A DNA stretch of 64,000 nucleotides, taken from the NCBI RefSeq assembly GCF_000208745.1, contig NC_030850.1, forward strand, positions 2,833,495 to 2,897,494. Direction: 5' to 3'. Below the pieces are notes generated by a model that was not told the origin of the DNA, did no database searches, and worked only from the letters and a program-made list of their open reading frames with translations. The translations under genes and the position numbers were made by a program. The DNA is from Theobroma cacao (taxonomy: Eukaryota > Streptophyta > Magnoliopsida > Malvales > Malvaceae). Positions 38,830 to 50,997 of this stretch are shown here, piece after piece (positions within the stretch are counted from its first letter, which is position 1; each line of letters begins with the position of its first letter).

Positions 38830-39722
38830 TCATGTAATCTTTGTCTAGCGCCAACTACAATAGCGTAATTTGTCTCTTCATCAGGATTAAAAATTTTGTT
38901 GCCGATAACAGATCGCCAAATATGAGACAACAGAGCTTGAAGAGAGGAGATGTTGTTGCTAGCGCCAATCTCAGCATTAGCTTTGGCTTTGAGTTTTACA
39001 ATGCTTTCCTTTGCGAAATGAAAAACCCTTTTTTGTAGAGGTGGTACAATGAACTCTTCATAGGTTTGTTTGAGATAAGATTGAGGAATACGAATGGGAA
39101 GATCAGTACCATCAAGAAACCAACGTTGAAAAATAGGGGGCTTGGATAAGTGAATTGAACCCCTAGAAATTTCTAACCACGAATTAAAGAAATGCCAGAA
39201 TGATGTACCATCAGCCACGAATGATTGATGGTGCAACCAATACATATACCATCTGCAAGATCTGTTATCTGTATTCCAAGTAAAGGGTTAGTAATACCGT
39301 CATAGTTCTTGAGGCCATTCAGTGGGAAAAACGAGTGAATAATAGGAGGAACATAAACAGGCTTGATGATGTCGGAAATGGTTACTCCATCAGCGGCAGC
39401 GTGGATAAACAAAGCCCCGGCATTGTTGCAGTCAATAGAAAAGGAAATGGTGTTATCTTCCATGTTCAGTTGTTGCCAGGCGACCTGCCAGGGGTGGAAA
39501 GTAGTCCAGAGTGTGCGAGAGGGAGGTCTTTAAGTGGTGGATTAGGGTGTCTACAGTTTCCTTCTCTTGCGGAGGTTTAGGCTTGGGAAAAAGAAGTTCC
39601 CTTTGGATTTGCCCAATTGGAAGGGGCTGAAGATCCCATGGAGTTAACTCAATCCTCTCACCTGATGCCCTGTGATATGCTGCCTGGACTATACTGCTGG
39701 AGATGAATCGCACGTCTGCCAT

Positions 39723-41244
39723 GTTTTCTCCAAGAAAAAATCTTCACTCAACTCGGTAGAAGTTCAAAAGCTGGTTGTGACAGCTATCAAAAGCTGTTTC
39801 CTTTTTCTTTTTTTGAAAAGCAGCTAACAAAAGCTGATGCCATGTGAATTGAAGCCCCCCTTCCTTCCTAGCTTTGAAAATACAAACCTGCCAAGTACAA
39901 TCAATCGTGGCTGTTAGCAGGTCCCTCCCACTCACTGCCATGCCTACTTGTTCTAAAATGTAATCAATCATTCAAATTCTTTTACGTTCAGCAAGATCGC
40001 TGATGTAAATACTGATTTCAGCTTTGTCTTGCTAGTTTATCTTTTAAGTGTTGGAAGAACTAAGAACATTAAACTGTAATTAGTTAATTATTTCTTGTTC
40101 TTGTTTCCTCGGTGTTGTACAGACGAACTATATATCTCTGAGTGCTCTGCCAATCCTGTTAAAGTAAATCAACATCCAGGAAAACATTTTTACATCTTTG
40201 TAACAAATAAATCGATTATATTTTAGAGTTTAACACTACTTCAAGAATAAATTTGAAGCCATATCAAACTACAACTATTTCAACTCAAGCAGACTTGATA
40301 ATGAAAACAAAACAATCAAACCAACCAAGCATATGGAATAAACACAGCAATAAACCAAGAGCAAAGCATGTTGTTTAAAGGTTCAAAACATAAAGTAGAA
40401 GAGTTTCCTGTGCTTGCAGGAGTAAAATGGTTATGGCACCGACTTCTCATCTCTCGATTTCTTTTTCCTGTCCTATCATGTTTCTGATCTTGTTTCCCCT
40501 CTTTTCGGTAGGGCTGTATCATTTAAAGCACTGTCTCATCTATATTTTGTTGCTATGGGCCGTACAGCCTAACTACATTATTGAACTTACATATAAAGCA
40601 TGTCTGGGCTATCCAACAAAGTAAATAACAAATGAGGGGAAAAAAATTTGAAATTGCGTTTACAACCCAAAATACATCATTACCATCCCCTTTAAGAATC
40701 CAGGAACTCCATACCTTACAATTTGTCTCAGAAAGAAGACCCAAGGATCGCATTCTTAATTACAGGATTAGTTTGTGACCTCAATTCCAAATTTGATTCT
40801 TCCAATACAAATTTCTGGTTATTGGATATTAATGTGTTAACCAAGTTGAGGAATTAAGATTCTTTGACTAGATTTTCACTGGATTATACCTCCAGTTACT
40901 GATATTGTGATTTTTACATGCTTTAGTAGACCATATCATCTTGGCCCTATCACATGCATGGAATGTAAATCAAATTTTACCAAAAATGCTGAATAGGGTG
41001 AATATTTCATGCAAATTGATTTCTATTAGGATAATTTGATATTGGAATACTGGATTCTCAAAATCCAGTTTGGTTTGTCGAACACAGCACCGTGCAGGTT
41101 TATGGTTTTCAACTTGTAACAAGAATATGTGATTTTTCATTCAATTACAAAAGCAAGCTAGCCCTTATGGTATCAATGAATTGAAGAAATTACCAACGAT
41201 TTAATTAGTCTAGCAGCATTAAAAACAACAGTAGGAGACCGAGA
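39723..41244. other. Spacer between BAHD 3 and BAHD 4
   Basis: Upstream region of BAHD 3 and downstream region of BAHD 4. Short ORFs only, with no domain, repeat or RNA gene recognised. Confidence 0.5.
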
Positions 41245-42561
41245 TCATATGGTCAATGCAGCCATGAACTCTTCATCATTTTCCAAGGCCTGAAATGTCT
41301 CAGGCGAGAGGCAAACTCTAATCTGAATACTTCCTTCTTCCACTCCACAAGACGCTGCCAACACCCCACCACACTTGCTCCCTGCCCCAGTTCGCTCTGC
41401 AATCGGTCTTCCCCAACCAAAATCATTGCCATAAATATCGAACCTTGGTGAACTAGCTGTTAACAAAGCATTGTTCATCATTTGACTTGTTTGGTATAGC
41501 CTAGGACTATTTACCCAAGACTCCAAAAAGTTCATAAACTTTTCCTCTGTGTGATTAGCAACAGTTTTATTCATTTGCCATGCGGCGTTTCCAAGTCCCT
41601 TCTCGAGTAGCTCCCCTGCTTTCAAAGTTACTATAGCACTTTGAACTGCGTTTCCGAAATATTCTTCTGGCAGCTGCTGCAATTTTTGTCTAAGACCAAT
41701 TACTAAAAAAATGATGCTCTCTTGATTGGGGTCAAGATGCCTATGGCGCATAATGGATTGCCAAAAATGAGAGAAGACTGCTTGAAGAGAGGAAATCTTG
41801 TTGGTGTTCATCTCAGCATTAGCTTTTGTTTTGATTTTCACAATATCCTGCTTTGCAAGATGAAAAACTCTTACTTGCAAAGGTGGTGGAACGAACTCAT
41901 CTTGAATATGCAGATATAACGTTTGAGGAATGCGAATGGGGTAATCTATACCATCAAGAAACTGACGTTGAAATATGGGAGGTTTAGATAAATGATCAGA
42001 ACCACGAGAAACTTCTGACCAAGAATTAAAGAAATGCCAAAACGAAGTGCCATCGACAACAGAATGGTTCATGCTGCAAGCAATGAAGATGCCATCCACA
42101 AGCTCAGTCACTTGCACTGCAAGCAATGGCTTCGAAGTACCCTCGACATTCTTAACCCCATCCATTTGGAAAAAGGAGTCGAAAATTGTAGGAACATAGA
42201 CGGGTTCAATGAGATCAGAAATGGTTACTTTCTCAGCTACAGCATGGACAAATAAGGCTCCAGCATTGTTGCAGTCAATGAAAAAAGAAGTGGTTTTGTC
42301 ATCGTGCTCAATGCTGGCAAGGCGGCCTGCAAGTGGGGCAAAGAAGTCTAGTGTACGTGAAAGGGAGGCTTTCAAGTGTTGGATCAAGCCATTTTCTGGT
42401 TCCTCCTCTTGCGGTTTGGGCTTATGGAAGAGCAATCCCCATTGCAAGTAGCCTACTAAAAGGTGTTGAAGATCCCACGGAGTTTGCTCAATCCTGTCAA
42501 TTTCTTTCTTGGGGCTTCCTCCCTGGATGATACTCGAGGAAATGAAGCGGATGCTTGCCAT
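41245..42561 (-). CDS. BAHD acyltransferase 4, intact
   Basis: Single-exon BAHD acyltransferase, acceptor unknown. An upstream ATG at 42594 gives 449 aa. I prefer the ATG at 42561 (438 aa, MASIRFISSS), which aligns with the paralogues. A TATATAT on this strand at about 42616-42622 would also place transcription start close to 42590, too near for the upstream ATG. The catalytic HxxxD is HSVVD (166-170 in the 438-aa numbering) in [22 protein letters not shown] lies at 380-384 in GNDFGWGRPIAERTG. It is more diverged than the other three copies (TPWDLQHLLVGYLQWGLLF, DFFAPLAGRL; CGGVLAASCGVEEGS near the C-terminus), so its substrate may differ. It is divergent from the PAB-like gene, with 739 bp between the start codons. 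Confidence 0.94.
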   Translation of the reverse strand: MASIRFISSSIIQGGSPKKEIDRIEQTPWDLQHLLVGYLQWGLLFHKPKPQEEEPENGLIQHLKASLSRTLDFFAPLAGRLASIEHDDKTTSFFIDCNNAGALFVHAVAEKVTISDLIEPVYVPTIFDSFFQMDGVKNVEGTSKPLLAVQVTELVDGIFIACSMNHSVVDGTSFWHFFNSWSEVSRGSDHLSKPPIFQRQFLDGIDYPIRIPQTLYLHIQDEFVPPPLQVRVFHLAKQDIVKIKTKANAEMNTNKISSLQAVFSHFWQSIMRHRHLDPNQESIIFLVIGLRQKLQQLPEEYFGNAVQSAIVTLKAGELLEKGLGNAAWQMNKTVANHTEEKFMNFLESWVNSPRLYQTSQMMNNALLTASSPRFDIYGNDFGWGRPIAERTGAGSKCGGVLAASCGVEEGSIQIRVCLSPETFQALENDEEFMAALTI

Positions 42562-43168
42562 AATATTTCCTGTAACCTCACAATTTTTCTGCATATCGGA
42601 GTTCCGCGAATTGCATATATAGATTATTTAATCATACAGTTAATTAAGGTTTCAGTTTCTTATTTATTATTGTATGAAGGTTTCAGTTTCTTAATTAGGC
42701 CTAAATTTTTCTGGGGGAGAAACGTATCCTGTTTAAGAGTATAGTATTAATTCCATAAAAGAAAAAGGATCAGGTATCAAAGTACCATCATTTACTTCTC
42801 TACTATGAACCTGATGATTTCCTCATTTAATTTCTTGAAAGCATGAAATAAAAAGGGAGTTTTAAACTCTGTTTGGAACAATGAAAATGCTTTTGGAACA
42901 ATATTTTCGGTCATTACTCATTTCAAGAGTTTATATAGAGTAAAACATTTATAGATGAAGAAAAAAAATTCCTTTCAATAAATTATTTTTCGATTACTGA
43001 ATGAAACTTTATGTCATATTATATTTCACCTGTAAAAATTAATCTAAATTAAGAAATAAATAACCTGAACGAGAAAATTGTAAGTGAAAGGAAAATTCAT
43101 ACTATACAGACTTATAAAATAATTTGGCTACAGTTATTTGTTTTTTTATACAATGTGCAAACCAACGA

Positions 43169-43238
43169 TGGGCCCTACTGGACAGGAACTATTTGGGCCC
43201 AGGGTGTTATGTAACTCGAAGCCGTTGAAATATGGGCC
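43169..43238. promoter_or_regulatory. Three site II (TGGGCC/T) motifs upstream of the PAB-like gene
   Basis: TGGGCC occurs at 43169-43174, 43194-43199 (as palindromic TGGGCCCA) and 43233-43238, within 135 bp of the start codon. A telo-box-like AAAACCCTG follows near 43264. Site II elements bind TCP factors and are common upstream of nuclear genes for organelle and ribosomal proteins, which fits a plastid product. There is no clear TATA box. Confidence 0.6.
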
Positions 43239-43300
43239 TTCATTGGATCTTTGTTTCCCTTTGAAAAACCCTGTAAAATAGTAATCTGTCATCGCAGGTC

Positions 43301-45606
43301 ATGGCGTTTTCATCACCACGCGCCAGTTCTCTGCTTCTTGGCCATGGAAGATGCTCCAGATTCCTCTGCTCTTCTTCTTCTTCTTCATTTCCAGGTGGGT
43401 ATTTAACAATTAAACTTCTGTCTGTTTTTCCTACTCCTTTTACCATTTTCTGGTTGGCTTTTTACGTTTTAAGTCAGTAAGTAAAGAACGTTATACTGTG
43501 GTATAAATTGCAAGACCACATTAGTTTCATCAAAGAAGTGGCTGCAACTCAACCTCCTCAGCATCTGTCTCAGCTATTAAGAATGCTCAATGCAAGAGGT
43601 AAAAAGTTCCCTCTTTTTTTCTTTTTCTTTTAAATGATATTGGATTTGGGTTCTTGTAGTGAGGTACGTATAAAGGAATCAAATTTGGTGCTAATAGAAT
43701 TCAGCTTATCACCCAAGAAAGAAAAGTTTTTATTCTGGTTAATTCAAATTCATGTGTGCATTTGTTGCACTATCAGTAAAAGTGGGTTATTTGAATTCTC
43801 TGCTTATTTTATAAAAGTGACTCTTTCAGTATTGAAGATTTTGAGCTTCATTGTTTGTGATGTAATCCTGGCTTTGATCCTATTCCGCAGAAAACTAATA
43901 CATTGGTTGAAAACTCTTAGGACTAATAGTCTCTATATCTAATACGTTGTAACAGGTGAATCCATTCTTTCTCCTGGAACAAAGCAAGGGCTAATCCCAC
44001 TTGCAATTCCGCTAGCAAAAAGTAGCTCAGGTACTAATGTGTTATCTATGTTTGGAATTGGTTATTTATAAGAAATGATTAAGTTGAAGCTGTTGCATGA
44101 TTTGGTTGATGATAGGTGCTGTAACTGCATTGCTCAGATGGCCAACAGCTCCTGCTAGGTGACAAACGTCAAATGTCTGACCTTTTATAAGTGGTTAATT
44201 CTCTTTAGCCTGATTGAGATTCCCCTCTTCCGTCAGGATGGAGATGCCAGTGGTGGAGGTTCATAAACATGGAGTTTGGCTGTTGGCCAAGAATGTAAGT
44301 TGTGTGCATGAACAGCATGACATGTTCATGTAACCTTGTCCCATGGCTAGGGTTCAGAGCTGGAATTCCATTGTATTGATATCTGGAATCTTAAATTCTT
44401 CACCATGTTGACATACCTTCTTTACATCATAATCTCTCTCTCTGTCTCTCTCTCTTTTAAACAGGTGGACCAGTTTATACACAGAATCCTGGTTGAAGAA
44501 GATGCCAATAGCTGCAAAAAAGGAAGTGATGAGTTATTTCATGCTGCATTTGATGCTGGAAAGAAACTTTATAAAAAGGGAGACTTTTCTAAATCTCAGA
44601 TTACAGATATAGACGTCTATCTTTTAAGAAAGGTATTGAAACTATGTATATTTATATCTATTGTACTTTAATCAAATTTCAGCCATATAATTTAAATTGT
44701 AATGATAAATGACTGTTGCAGGTTGGTTTATTTCCTGATGTCCTAGAGCGCAAAGTGATGCAGCATATTGAGAAAGGGGACCATGTAAGACTACCTGACT
44801 GCTTACCTAATTTAAGCAGTATCCTGCATGCAAATTAACATTTCCGCTTATTTTTACCTACTTGGAAAGGTTTCAGCTTTGGTGACTGGAGAATTCTACA
44901 CAAGGAAGGAGCATTTTCCTGGATTTGCACGTCCCTTTGTTTTCAATGCAGAAGTTTTACTGAAGTTAGTAAAAACACCAGTTACTGTCTCTTAAGATTA
45001 TTCTGTTATGTTCAACTGACATGTTCTACTAAGGAGCCTTATTGGCATTTTTCAGGGTTGGGCGTAGTCCAGAAGCTAAAGATGCTGCAAGGGGGGCTTT
45101 AAAATCCCCATGGTGGACTCTGGGTTGCAAGTACCGTGTATGGGAGCTACAGACAATCCCCTTCCTGATCTTTGATGTTTTTTATTTCCTTTTTTCTCAG
45201 AAAACTTTTCTTGTCAAATTAAACAGTGGCTTTCTCTCCAGGAAGTTGCTTGTATAGCAGAATGGGAGGATGAGCAAATTGAATATATTACAGAAAAATT
45301 GTCAGAAGAGGGAAGGCAAGAAGATCTAAGCAAGGGAAAGCCACCTGTCCAGGTTTTAAGTTATAACCTTTGATGTTTATTAATCTGACTTTATAGACAT
45401 TAGAGGTGTAAATTACCAATCTGTTTTTCTTTCTTCTCACTAATCTTCTTCAATGAAATCCACAGATCGCATTGGATGAAGCTGCATTTTTGTTGGATTT
45501 AGCTTCTGTGGAAGGGACTTGGGATGACTCTCTGGAGCGGATTGCTGAATATTACAAGGAGGCTGGACTCCATGATATTGCAAGATTTGTGCTATACAGA
45601 GACTGA
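43301..45606 (+). CDS. PAB: PROTEIN IN CHLOROPLAST ATPASE BIOGENESIS-like (PAB, At4g34090-type)
   Basis: By resemblance to the Arabidopsis protein I remember as At4g34090/PAB, a stromal factor that helps assemble the gamma subunit into chloroplast ATP synthase CF1. Eleven exons: 43301-43394, 43515-43598, 43956-44030, 44116-44158, 44237-44294, 44465-44632, 44722-44784, 44870-44964, 45056-45137, 45242-45352 and 45466-45606. All phases close, giving 337 aa. Residues 1-31 are rich in Ser and Arg with no acidic residue, as in a transit peptide. Conserved blocks are GLIPLAIPLAKSSSG, VTALLRWPTAP, VDQFIHRILVEED, VTGEFYTRKEHFPGF and LKSPWWTLGC, with C-terminal EAGLHDIARFVLYRD. No enzyme motif is visible. 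Older annotations call this family 'cyclin delta-3', which nothing here supports. The intron 5 acceptor is preceded by a CT-rich microsatellite (about 44430-44455). Confidence 0.88.
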
Positions 45607-46463
45607 TTGTTAGTCTGCCATGTTTACATCTTCAATTTTGACATTATTTAATAATAATTTAAGGCAGTTTTGCAATTGTTGCTCGTGAAAATGCAAAATT
45701 TTACTATTAGGTAGTTCAATTGGTGACGGATTGGCCTCATGACTAGTGTGAGCATGTTTGGCAAGGGTTGCTTTAAATCACTCATGGAGAGGAAGAGATA
45801 TGATTTGCCTTTTTTCACCTTTTCATTTTTGGTTCAATTTGTGGATTAGCCTATGGGATTGCCTCTAAAACTGATAAAGTTTCTCTTCCATCTATTGCAT
45901 CTGATCTGAGTTCCTCCAAGTTGCATTTATGTTAATATGTTTGGTGCTAATCTCCCTCTTGCTCATAGGGTCGAATGCTATTCAAGGCACATGGTAAACA
46001 TGGCTAAGATAGCTAAAGGGAAAAAACTCTTCTGCGGTGATTAATGGTCATCACGAATTTTCTTTTAATTCACCAAATTCCGGGACACAATTGTACATTG
46101 CTCTGTAATTATTGATAGTGGCGTGCTCAACTCAAATGTTACGTACGATTTCAGTAAATAGCAAGCCAATGTCTGTCTTCTGTTAGTCAACAAACAAAAT
46201 GGAACATACCAGACGCAGACGGTTAACAACGTCCAGAATATTAAGCATTCCTCTTTACGCCTGATAAATTCTTGGCTTTCTCCAGGTTTCTGCCATATAT
46301 ACACCAAGACTACATACAATATATTCTCTCTCAAGCGACCATCGAGAGCCAGACTTTTATTCATTCCCACTCGAACGTGAAAGCAAAAACCAAAAAGCAA
46401 CCACCGTGACAACAGCCTGAAAGCTCCACCTTGTCACCACTTTCTTCTTACATGTCAGTCTGT
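45607..46463. other. 3' regions of the convergent PAB-like and FPP genes
   Basis: The 857 bp between two stop codons probably hold both 3' UTRs. The ORF at 46065-46412 (-) shows no domain. Confidence 0.5.
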
Positions 46464-49400
46464 CTATGGGGCAAATGGAAAGGGCGTTTTCTTGCTTTTA
46501 CCTTTTGTTTTTCTCCACAACAGCTTTTTCCATAAACTCCCACTTTGTTTTTTGCTGGGAACGATTGGTAAAGATTTAACTGCAGCATTGTCCTCCTGGT
46601 GTTTATTTCCATTCAAAACGACGCTATTTTCTGGAGGCTCTGTCATCCTGTTATTTTCTTTGGCCTTGAAAGACTCAAGAGTGTTTGCTTCAGCATTATC
46701 TTCAGCTATCATCTGATCGAGCAGAGAGGATCTGTGGCTGATCAACTTCTTTGGTGGAGTTGGAATGGTAGTGAAGGTTGTAGTAGTGGCATCAGTTGGA
46801 GTGGAAATGACCTTGTCAAAAAGAGCTGCTTCCTTTGGAGCTGCCAATGCCTTCAACTGCTTTCCCAAGTTTAGAATAGTCTCTTGGCACTCAGCCAACT
46901 TTTCTGAAGCAGCTGTAATCTCCCAGTTCTGCCAGATTGATCAAGCAACAATAATTTACATGTTACATACAAAGCAAGGATTAATCCAATTGTCAATGAA
47001 GCATCAAAGCTACCAGATTAATTTATGTAAATGAAATTAAAGTAAAATTTTTTTATGCACATATAACAGTGTCATATGAACTTACAGTTCGAAGCTTATT
47101 TCCCTCCTGACTGAGTTCAGAGTTTGGTATTTCCTTTTCTGTCACACTGAAGTTAACAAGCATAAGATGCATAACTATCTCAACACTGCAAAGAAAATTA
47201 ACCTCGATATTAGGTTCAGAGAGCAAAGTTATAAAAATTGATAGTACCTGTCAAGACATGTGGCCTCCAACTCTTCATGGCTGTTATTTTTATTCTGTGA
47301 TTTCAGATCTTGAGAAGGAAACTTTTGACAAGCCTCATTTACTTCAACATTGGTCAAGGAAAGCTGTTTATCAAGGTTTTCATTTATCAAATTCTGTTTT
47401 TCAACTTGACCTTCAACCATTTCTTCTGTTTTTCTCAGAGCACCTAACTCTGCCTGCAAGTTTACAATGGTTTTTTCAGATTCCTCAAGTTGATTAATCA
47501 GAGAGTCACTCCTATTGGTGGTTGACTGGAGCTTATCTTCCAGAAGTTTCTTTGCAGCTTCTACGTTAATCAACTCATCTCTTAGTTTTCTATTTTCTTC
47601 TCTCACATTAGGCTCTTCCTTTTGAAAGAAGTTATTATTGCCATACAGAGCAGCAAGGTGTAATTTATCTGCCTCCACAGATTGACCAACTATTCCAGCT
47701 TCCGCTTCACTTTCACTCCGTGATTCATCCCAGTCAAAATGCTTCTTAATCGCATCTCTCATGCTTGAAACATCTTGGAGGGAAAAGCAATGGTTCATAA
47801 TCCAGTCCAGAGCAGAAGTTAATTCTTGGGTAAAGTTGTTGACGTCTGTCTTTCCGTTCAACAGGTCATAACAAGCATGCAGAAATTGCTGTAAAACAGC
47901 ACAAAGTTCAGAAGTTTTCCACTGCAAAACACGAACCATGTAGCCTGAAGGTGTTTCTGATTGCTTGTATGAGAAACAATTCCTTTCCTTCTTGGACAAG
48001 ATCTCTGGGATATTGTAATCTGGTGATGGTAAGCTGATGCCCTCAATGAGCTCAATTATCCTGCAAATTGATTTACTCAAATCAGGTTGTAACAGTCGGT
48101 TGTTCTTCTCTGCTGAGCAGATGTTAACATCAGTATCCCCAAGAGAAGAATCCATCTTTGAAGAACCATTTGAAGGTTTCCATGACATGGAGCCACTAAT
48201 AGAAGAGGGATCAGAGGATTTGGGATGGTCTAAACCCTCCCTTTCATAAAAAATTTCACCAGTATTTTGATAGTTCATGCAGGCTAGAGCCTTTCTAATA
48301 TCCTCAAGTATTTCATCTGAGTTTCTTTCAGTTTCACGGTTTTGCTCTGAGATCACTTTCAGTATATCCTGAAGCCAACCAGGAACTTTGCTAAGCAATG
48401 GATTTTTGGACTTCATTTCATTGTTCAACATGGTATGGTCAGACTGACTGTCGGGTACAGGGACTATCTCCTTACAAACCTCCAAGGAATTTCCACTTGA
48501 CCCAGTTTGCAAGGGTCCAAGGGTCCCATTAACTTCATCTGAAAAAACATGAGAACTTCCAGACAGTTTATCAACAGAAACCAAAGCTAATTTTTCCATT
48601 TCAACAAAGTCATCCATCAAATTTATGTCTGAAGATCCAACAGTTTTGCGTGATGGCGACTTCCTTGATTGTCCATATCTGAAATACTCCAATTCTGAAA
48701 GCAAAGCCGAAGCCCAGGATTCTCCACAGCTGGCCTTATCATCGCTGCCAACATCAGACACTGATGCCAGAGAGATATCATGCGACATAACAATGTTCCT
48801 GGTTGATTCATTGTTTGCCCGACTTTTAGATGATTCTTCAAGCTGTGACTCAACCTCTGATAATTTGGAAGCTGTGCGTGCATACATGACTCTGGAGAAT
48901 TGAAGTTCACTTGTTTTCTTGTTAAGGGCTTCCTTAAGAGCCTTATTTTCTTCTTCCACGGCACAAAACTGCTCAGTTAGGATATTATTCCTTTTGCTCG
49001 GGCTGTCTGAATTACTGTCAACTGCAGAGTCAAGCCCTTGGCCAGTAGGACTAGCATTTAACTTTCTCCACCTCATTTCAACAGAGTCCCTTCCCAGCAT
49101 TTCAACTTCGTTTTTCATCTTAGCCAAGGCAGCAGGACCTGGCAATCGTTTCCGGACTAAGAGACGCAGCCTTTGACATTCTGATTCTAGCTTAGCAATT
49201 TTCTTCACACTTTCTAAATGTTGCTTGTGTGATGCTTCAGCTGTTCGACGATCGAATTCTCTCTCTTCATTCCTGATCTCAAGCTCCTTCTCAAGCACTC
49301 GAACCTCATATTTCAGAGAAGCATTATCTTTCTCTGTGGATTCTAATCTTATCATTAGTGCATTAAAATCTGTCTCCATCTGAGCCCTTTGCTTGTTTAA

Positions 49401-50586
49401 ATCATCAATCACTTTTTCTTTTGCCAAGAGAACCTTACTAAGATTGGTATTCTCAACACCTAATTTGGTAAGCCTTTTGACAGTCTCTCCCAACTGCTCC
49501 TCTAAAATCTTCTGTGATTTCTCAAATTCTTGCGATGCCTTCATCACAGCATCATGAATCCTTTGCTCCTGCTCTTCTCGAACAAAGTGCAATTGCTGCA
49601 TGCATTCCTTGAGGGCCGCATCTAAATGAGTTAATCTTTCTTCATTAACAACTCTCTGCTGCAATGCTTCATCTAGTGCTTGCTTTAGAGACACCGCTTC
49701 TGCTTCTGCCTTCTCCCTGCCTGTATAAAATTTATTGATTATAGAGCAGTTAAATAATCAACAGAACAACAAAACTTAACAAATAGCACAGCATTTAACA
49801 AGGAAAAACATTATATTACCTGCAAGAGCTTCCTGTGCCATCTTTTTATGTTTCTTCACAAGTTCATCTTTGGAATTACAGTCAGAAAGTGCAGAAGAAA
49901 GCTTGATATTTAAAACTTTCAGCTCATTCTCCAATTCTCCTTCAAGATTCTGTATCTGGGAGAAAGGGTAAAAACCAAAGCATCAGTAAGACTTCGGTGT
50001 ACTTGAACAATTCCAGAGCAAAAGGGTTCCCAAAAATTGATCGGCAACCCAGAACAGGCATCCTGACATAGTTCAAGATTTCAACAAATGATGTCGACTC
50101 TAACTTTTTCTCACTAAACATGGCGACTAAGTCTAACTTGATGAAAAACCCAATTATGCATGAGTCAACATTCATTTGACCTTTGATAAAATAAGAACTT
50201 TGGCAAAAATGTTCTAATTTCAAACTCTTGTGCTCGAACATCTCGTATGGATGTAGAGGAACTTCCTCAGATGCATATATAATGGAGATACGTGGTTGTG
50301 TGGGAATAATTTGACAAGTTTTATTTATTTTTCTCCCCATTAACATTTAGAACAAAAGGAAAGCAGGGAAGGCTTAATATCGTTGAACTTAAAACGTGTA
50401 AATGTGTCCATTAATTTAGACCGAGGCATGAACATCATCAATTTTGGAGAAAGTTTAATGGGAATATTCAAACATCCTTAATTTTACCTCGTCTTCATTA
50501 TCTTTCTGCGACAGGTTTAGTTTGTCAGTTGCAAGAATGATCTTCTCCGTAGATTTCTTCCTCCAAAGCCATGCCTTGTGGTCCAT
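46464..50586 (-). CDS. Filament-like plant protein (FPP, DUF869 family; FPP4-7 type)
   Basis: Long coiled-coil protein of the plant-specific FPP family, thought to associate with microtubules or scaffold other proteins. Five coding exons in transcript order: 50586-50488, 49955-49820, 49720-47248, 47146-47086 and 46928-46464, giving 1,077 aa. The start MDHKAWLWRKKSTEKI is typical for the family. Residues about 35-270 and the segment before the C-terminus are heptad-rich Glu/Lys/Leu coiled coil. The hallmark RKRLPGPAALAKMKNEVE lies at about 268-285, and a serine-rich middle follows (SPSKR, then SELEYFRYGQSRKSPSRK). The C-terminal exon has a conserved LISHRSSLLDQM motif and a basic tail (WKKLLWRKTKGKSKK). 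The 5' UTR appears to contain an intron. Convergent with the PAB-like gene. Confidence 0.94.
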
Positions 50587-50636
50587 TATTTCACCAGTTC
50601 CAGGTTCAATAATCCAAAGCTTTCAGTTTAAAACAC

Positions 50637-50997
50637 CTGTATTCAAATGACATTACAGTACAAAAAGTTAAAATTTCTTTCCCTGACAGCAACCATTGGA
50701 GAAAAATATCTGTCTTCCATTAAAAGGAACACTGAACCAGGCTAAAGAAGAAGTATTTGTTAAATAAAACATAAATTCAACACGTAAATGTTAAAACACT
50801 CATTGCATGCATAACGTTCATGTTAGATGCTTCGAAAAATGCGAATTTCTAAAGTAGAAAACAGGAAAGCAATATATGTGATTCTAAGCAAACGTGAAAA
50901 TGTTGGAAAATAAAAGCCGAAGAAATGAATTTCACTACCGCACTAGAACCAAAAGCCGCAGTAAATCTATTCAAATGAAAAGTTTAACGTCCTTTAC
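50637..50997 (-). other. Probable 5' UTR intron of the FPP gene
   Basis: On the coding strand a donor AAAG|GTAAAG at 50997 and an acceptor GAATACAG|GTG at 50637 fit a 361-bp leader intron. The intron end lies 50 bp before the ATG. A non-coding first exon (GA/CT-rich, about 50998-51300) would precede it. Confidence 0.55.

Larger units (their letters stand above)
36268..39722 (-). pseudogene. BAHD acyltransferase 3, interrupted by a Copia element
   Basis: The N-terminal two thirds lies at 39722-38830 and the C-terminal third at 36702-36268. Between them sits a 2.1-kb Copia element. Removing it with one target-site copy joins RLH directly to ELPETYFGNA in frame, so the insertion hit a coding exon. 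Other lesions: an extra base near 39462 (after ATTEH), a missing base near 39222 that breaks the HSVADG catalytic motif, and a TAG at 36546-36544 where paralogues have Glu. The start MADVRFISSSIVQ and the motif [14 protein letters not shown] are still readable. Certainly non-functional. Confidence 0.95.

Noticed and set aside
44430..44455. CT microsatellite considered as a regulatory GAGA element
   Set aside because: It lies in the pyrimidine tract before a PAB intron acceptor, so splicing explains it.
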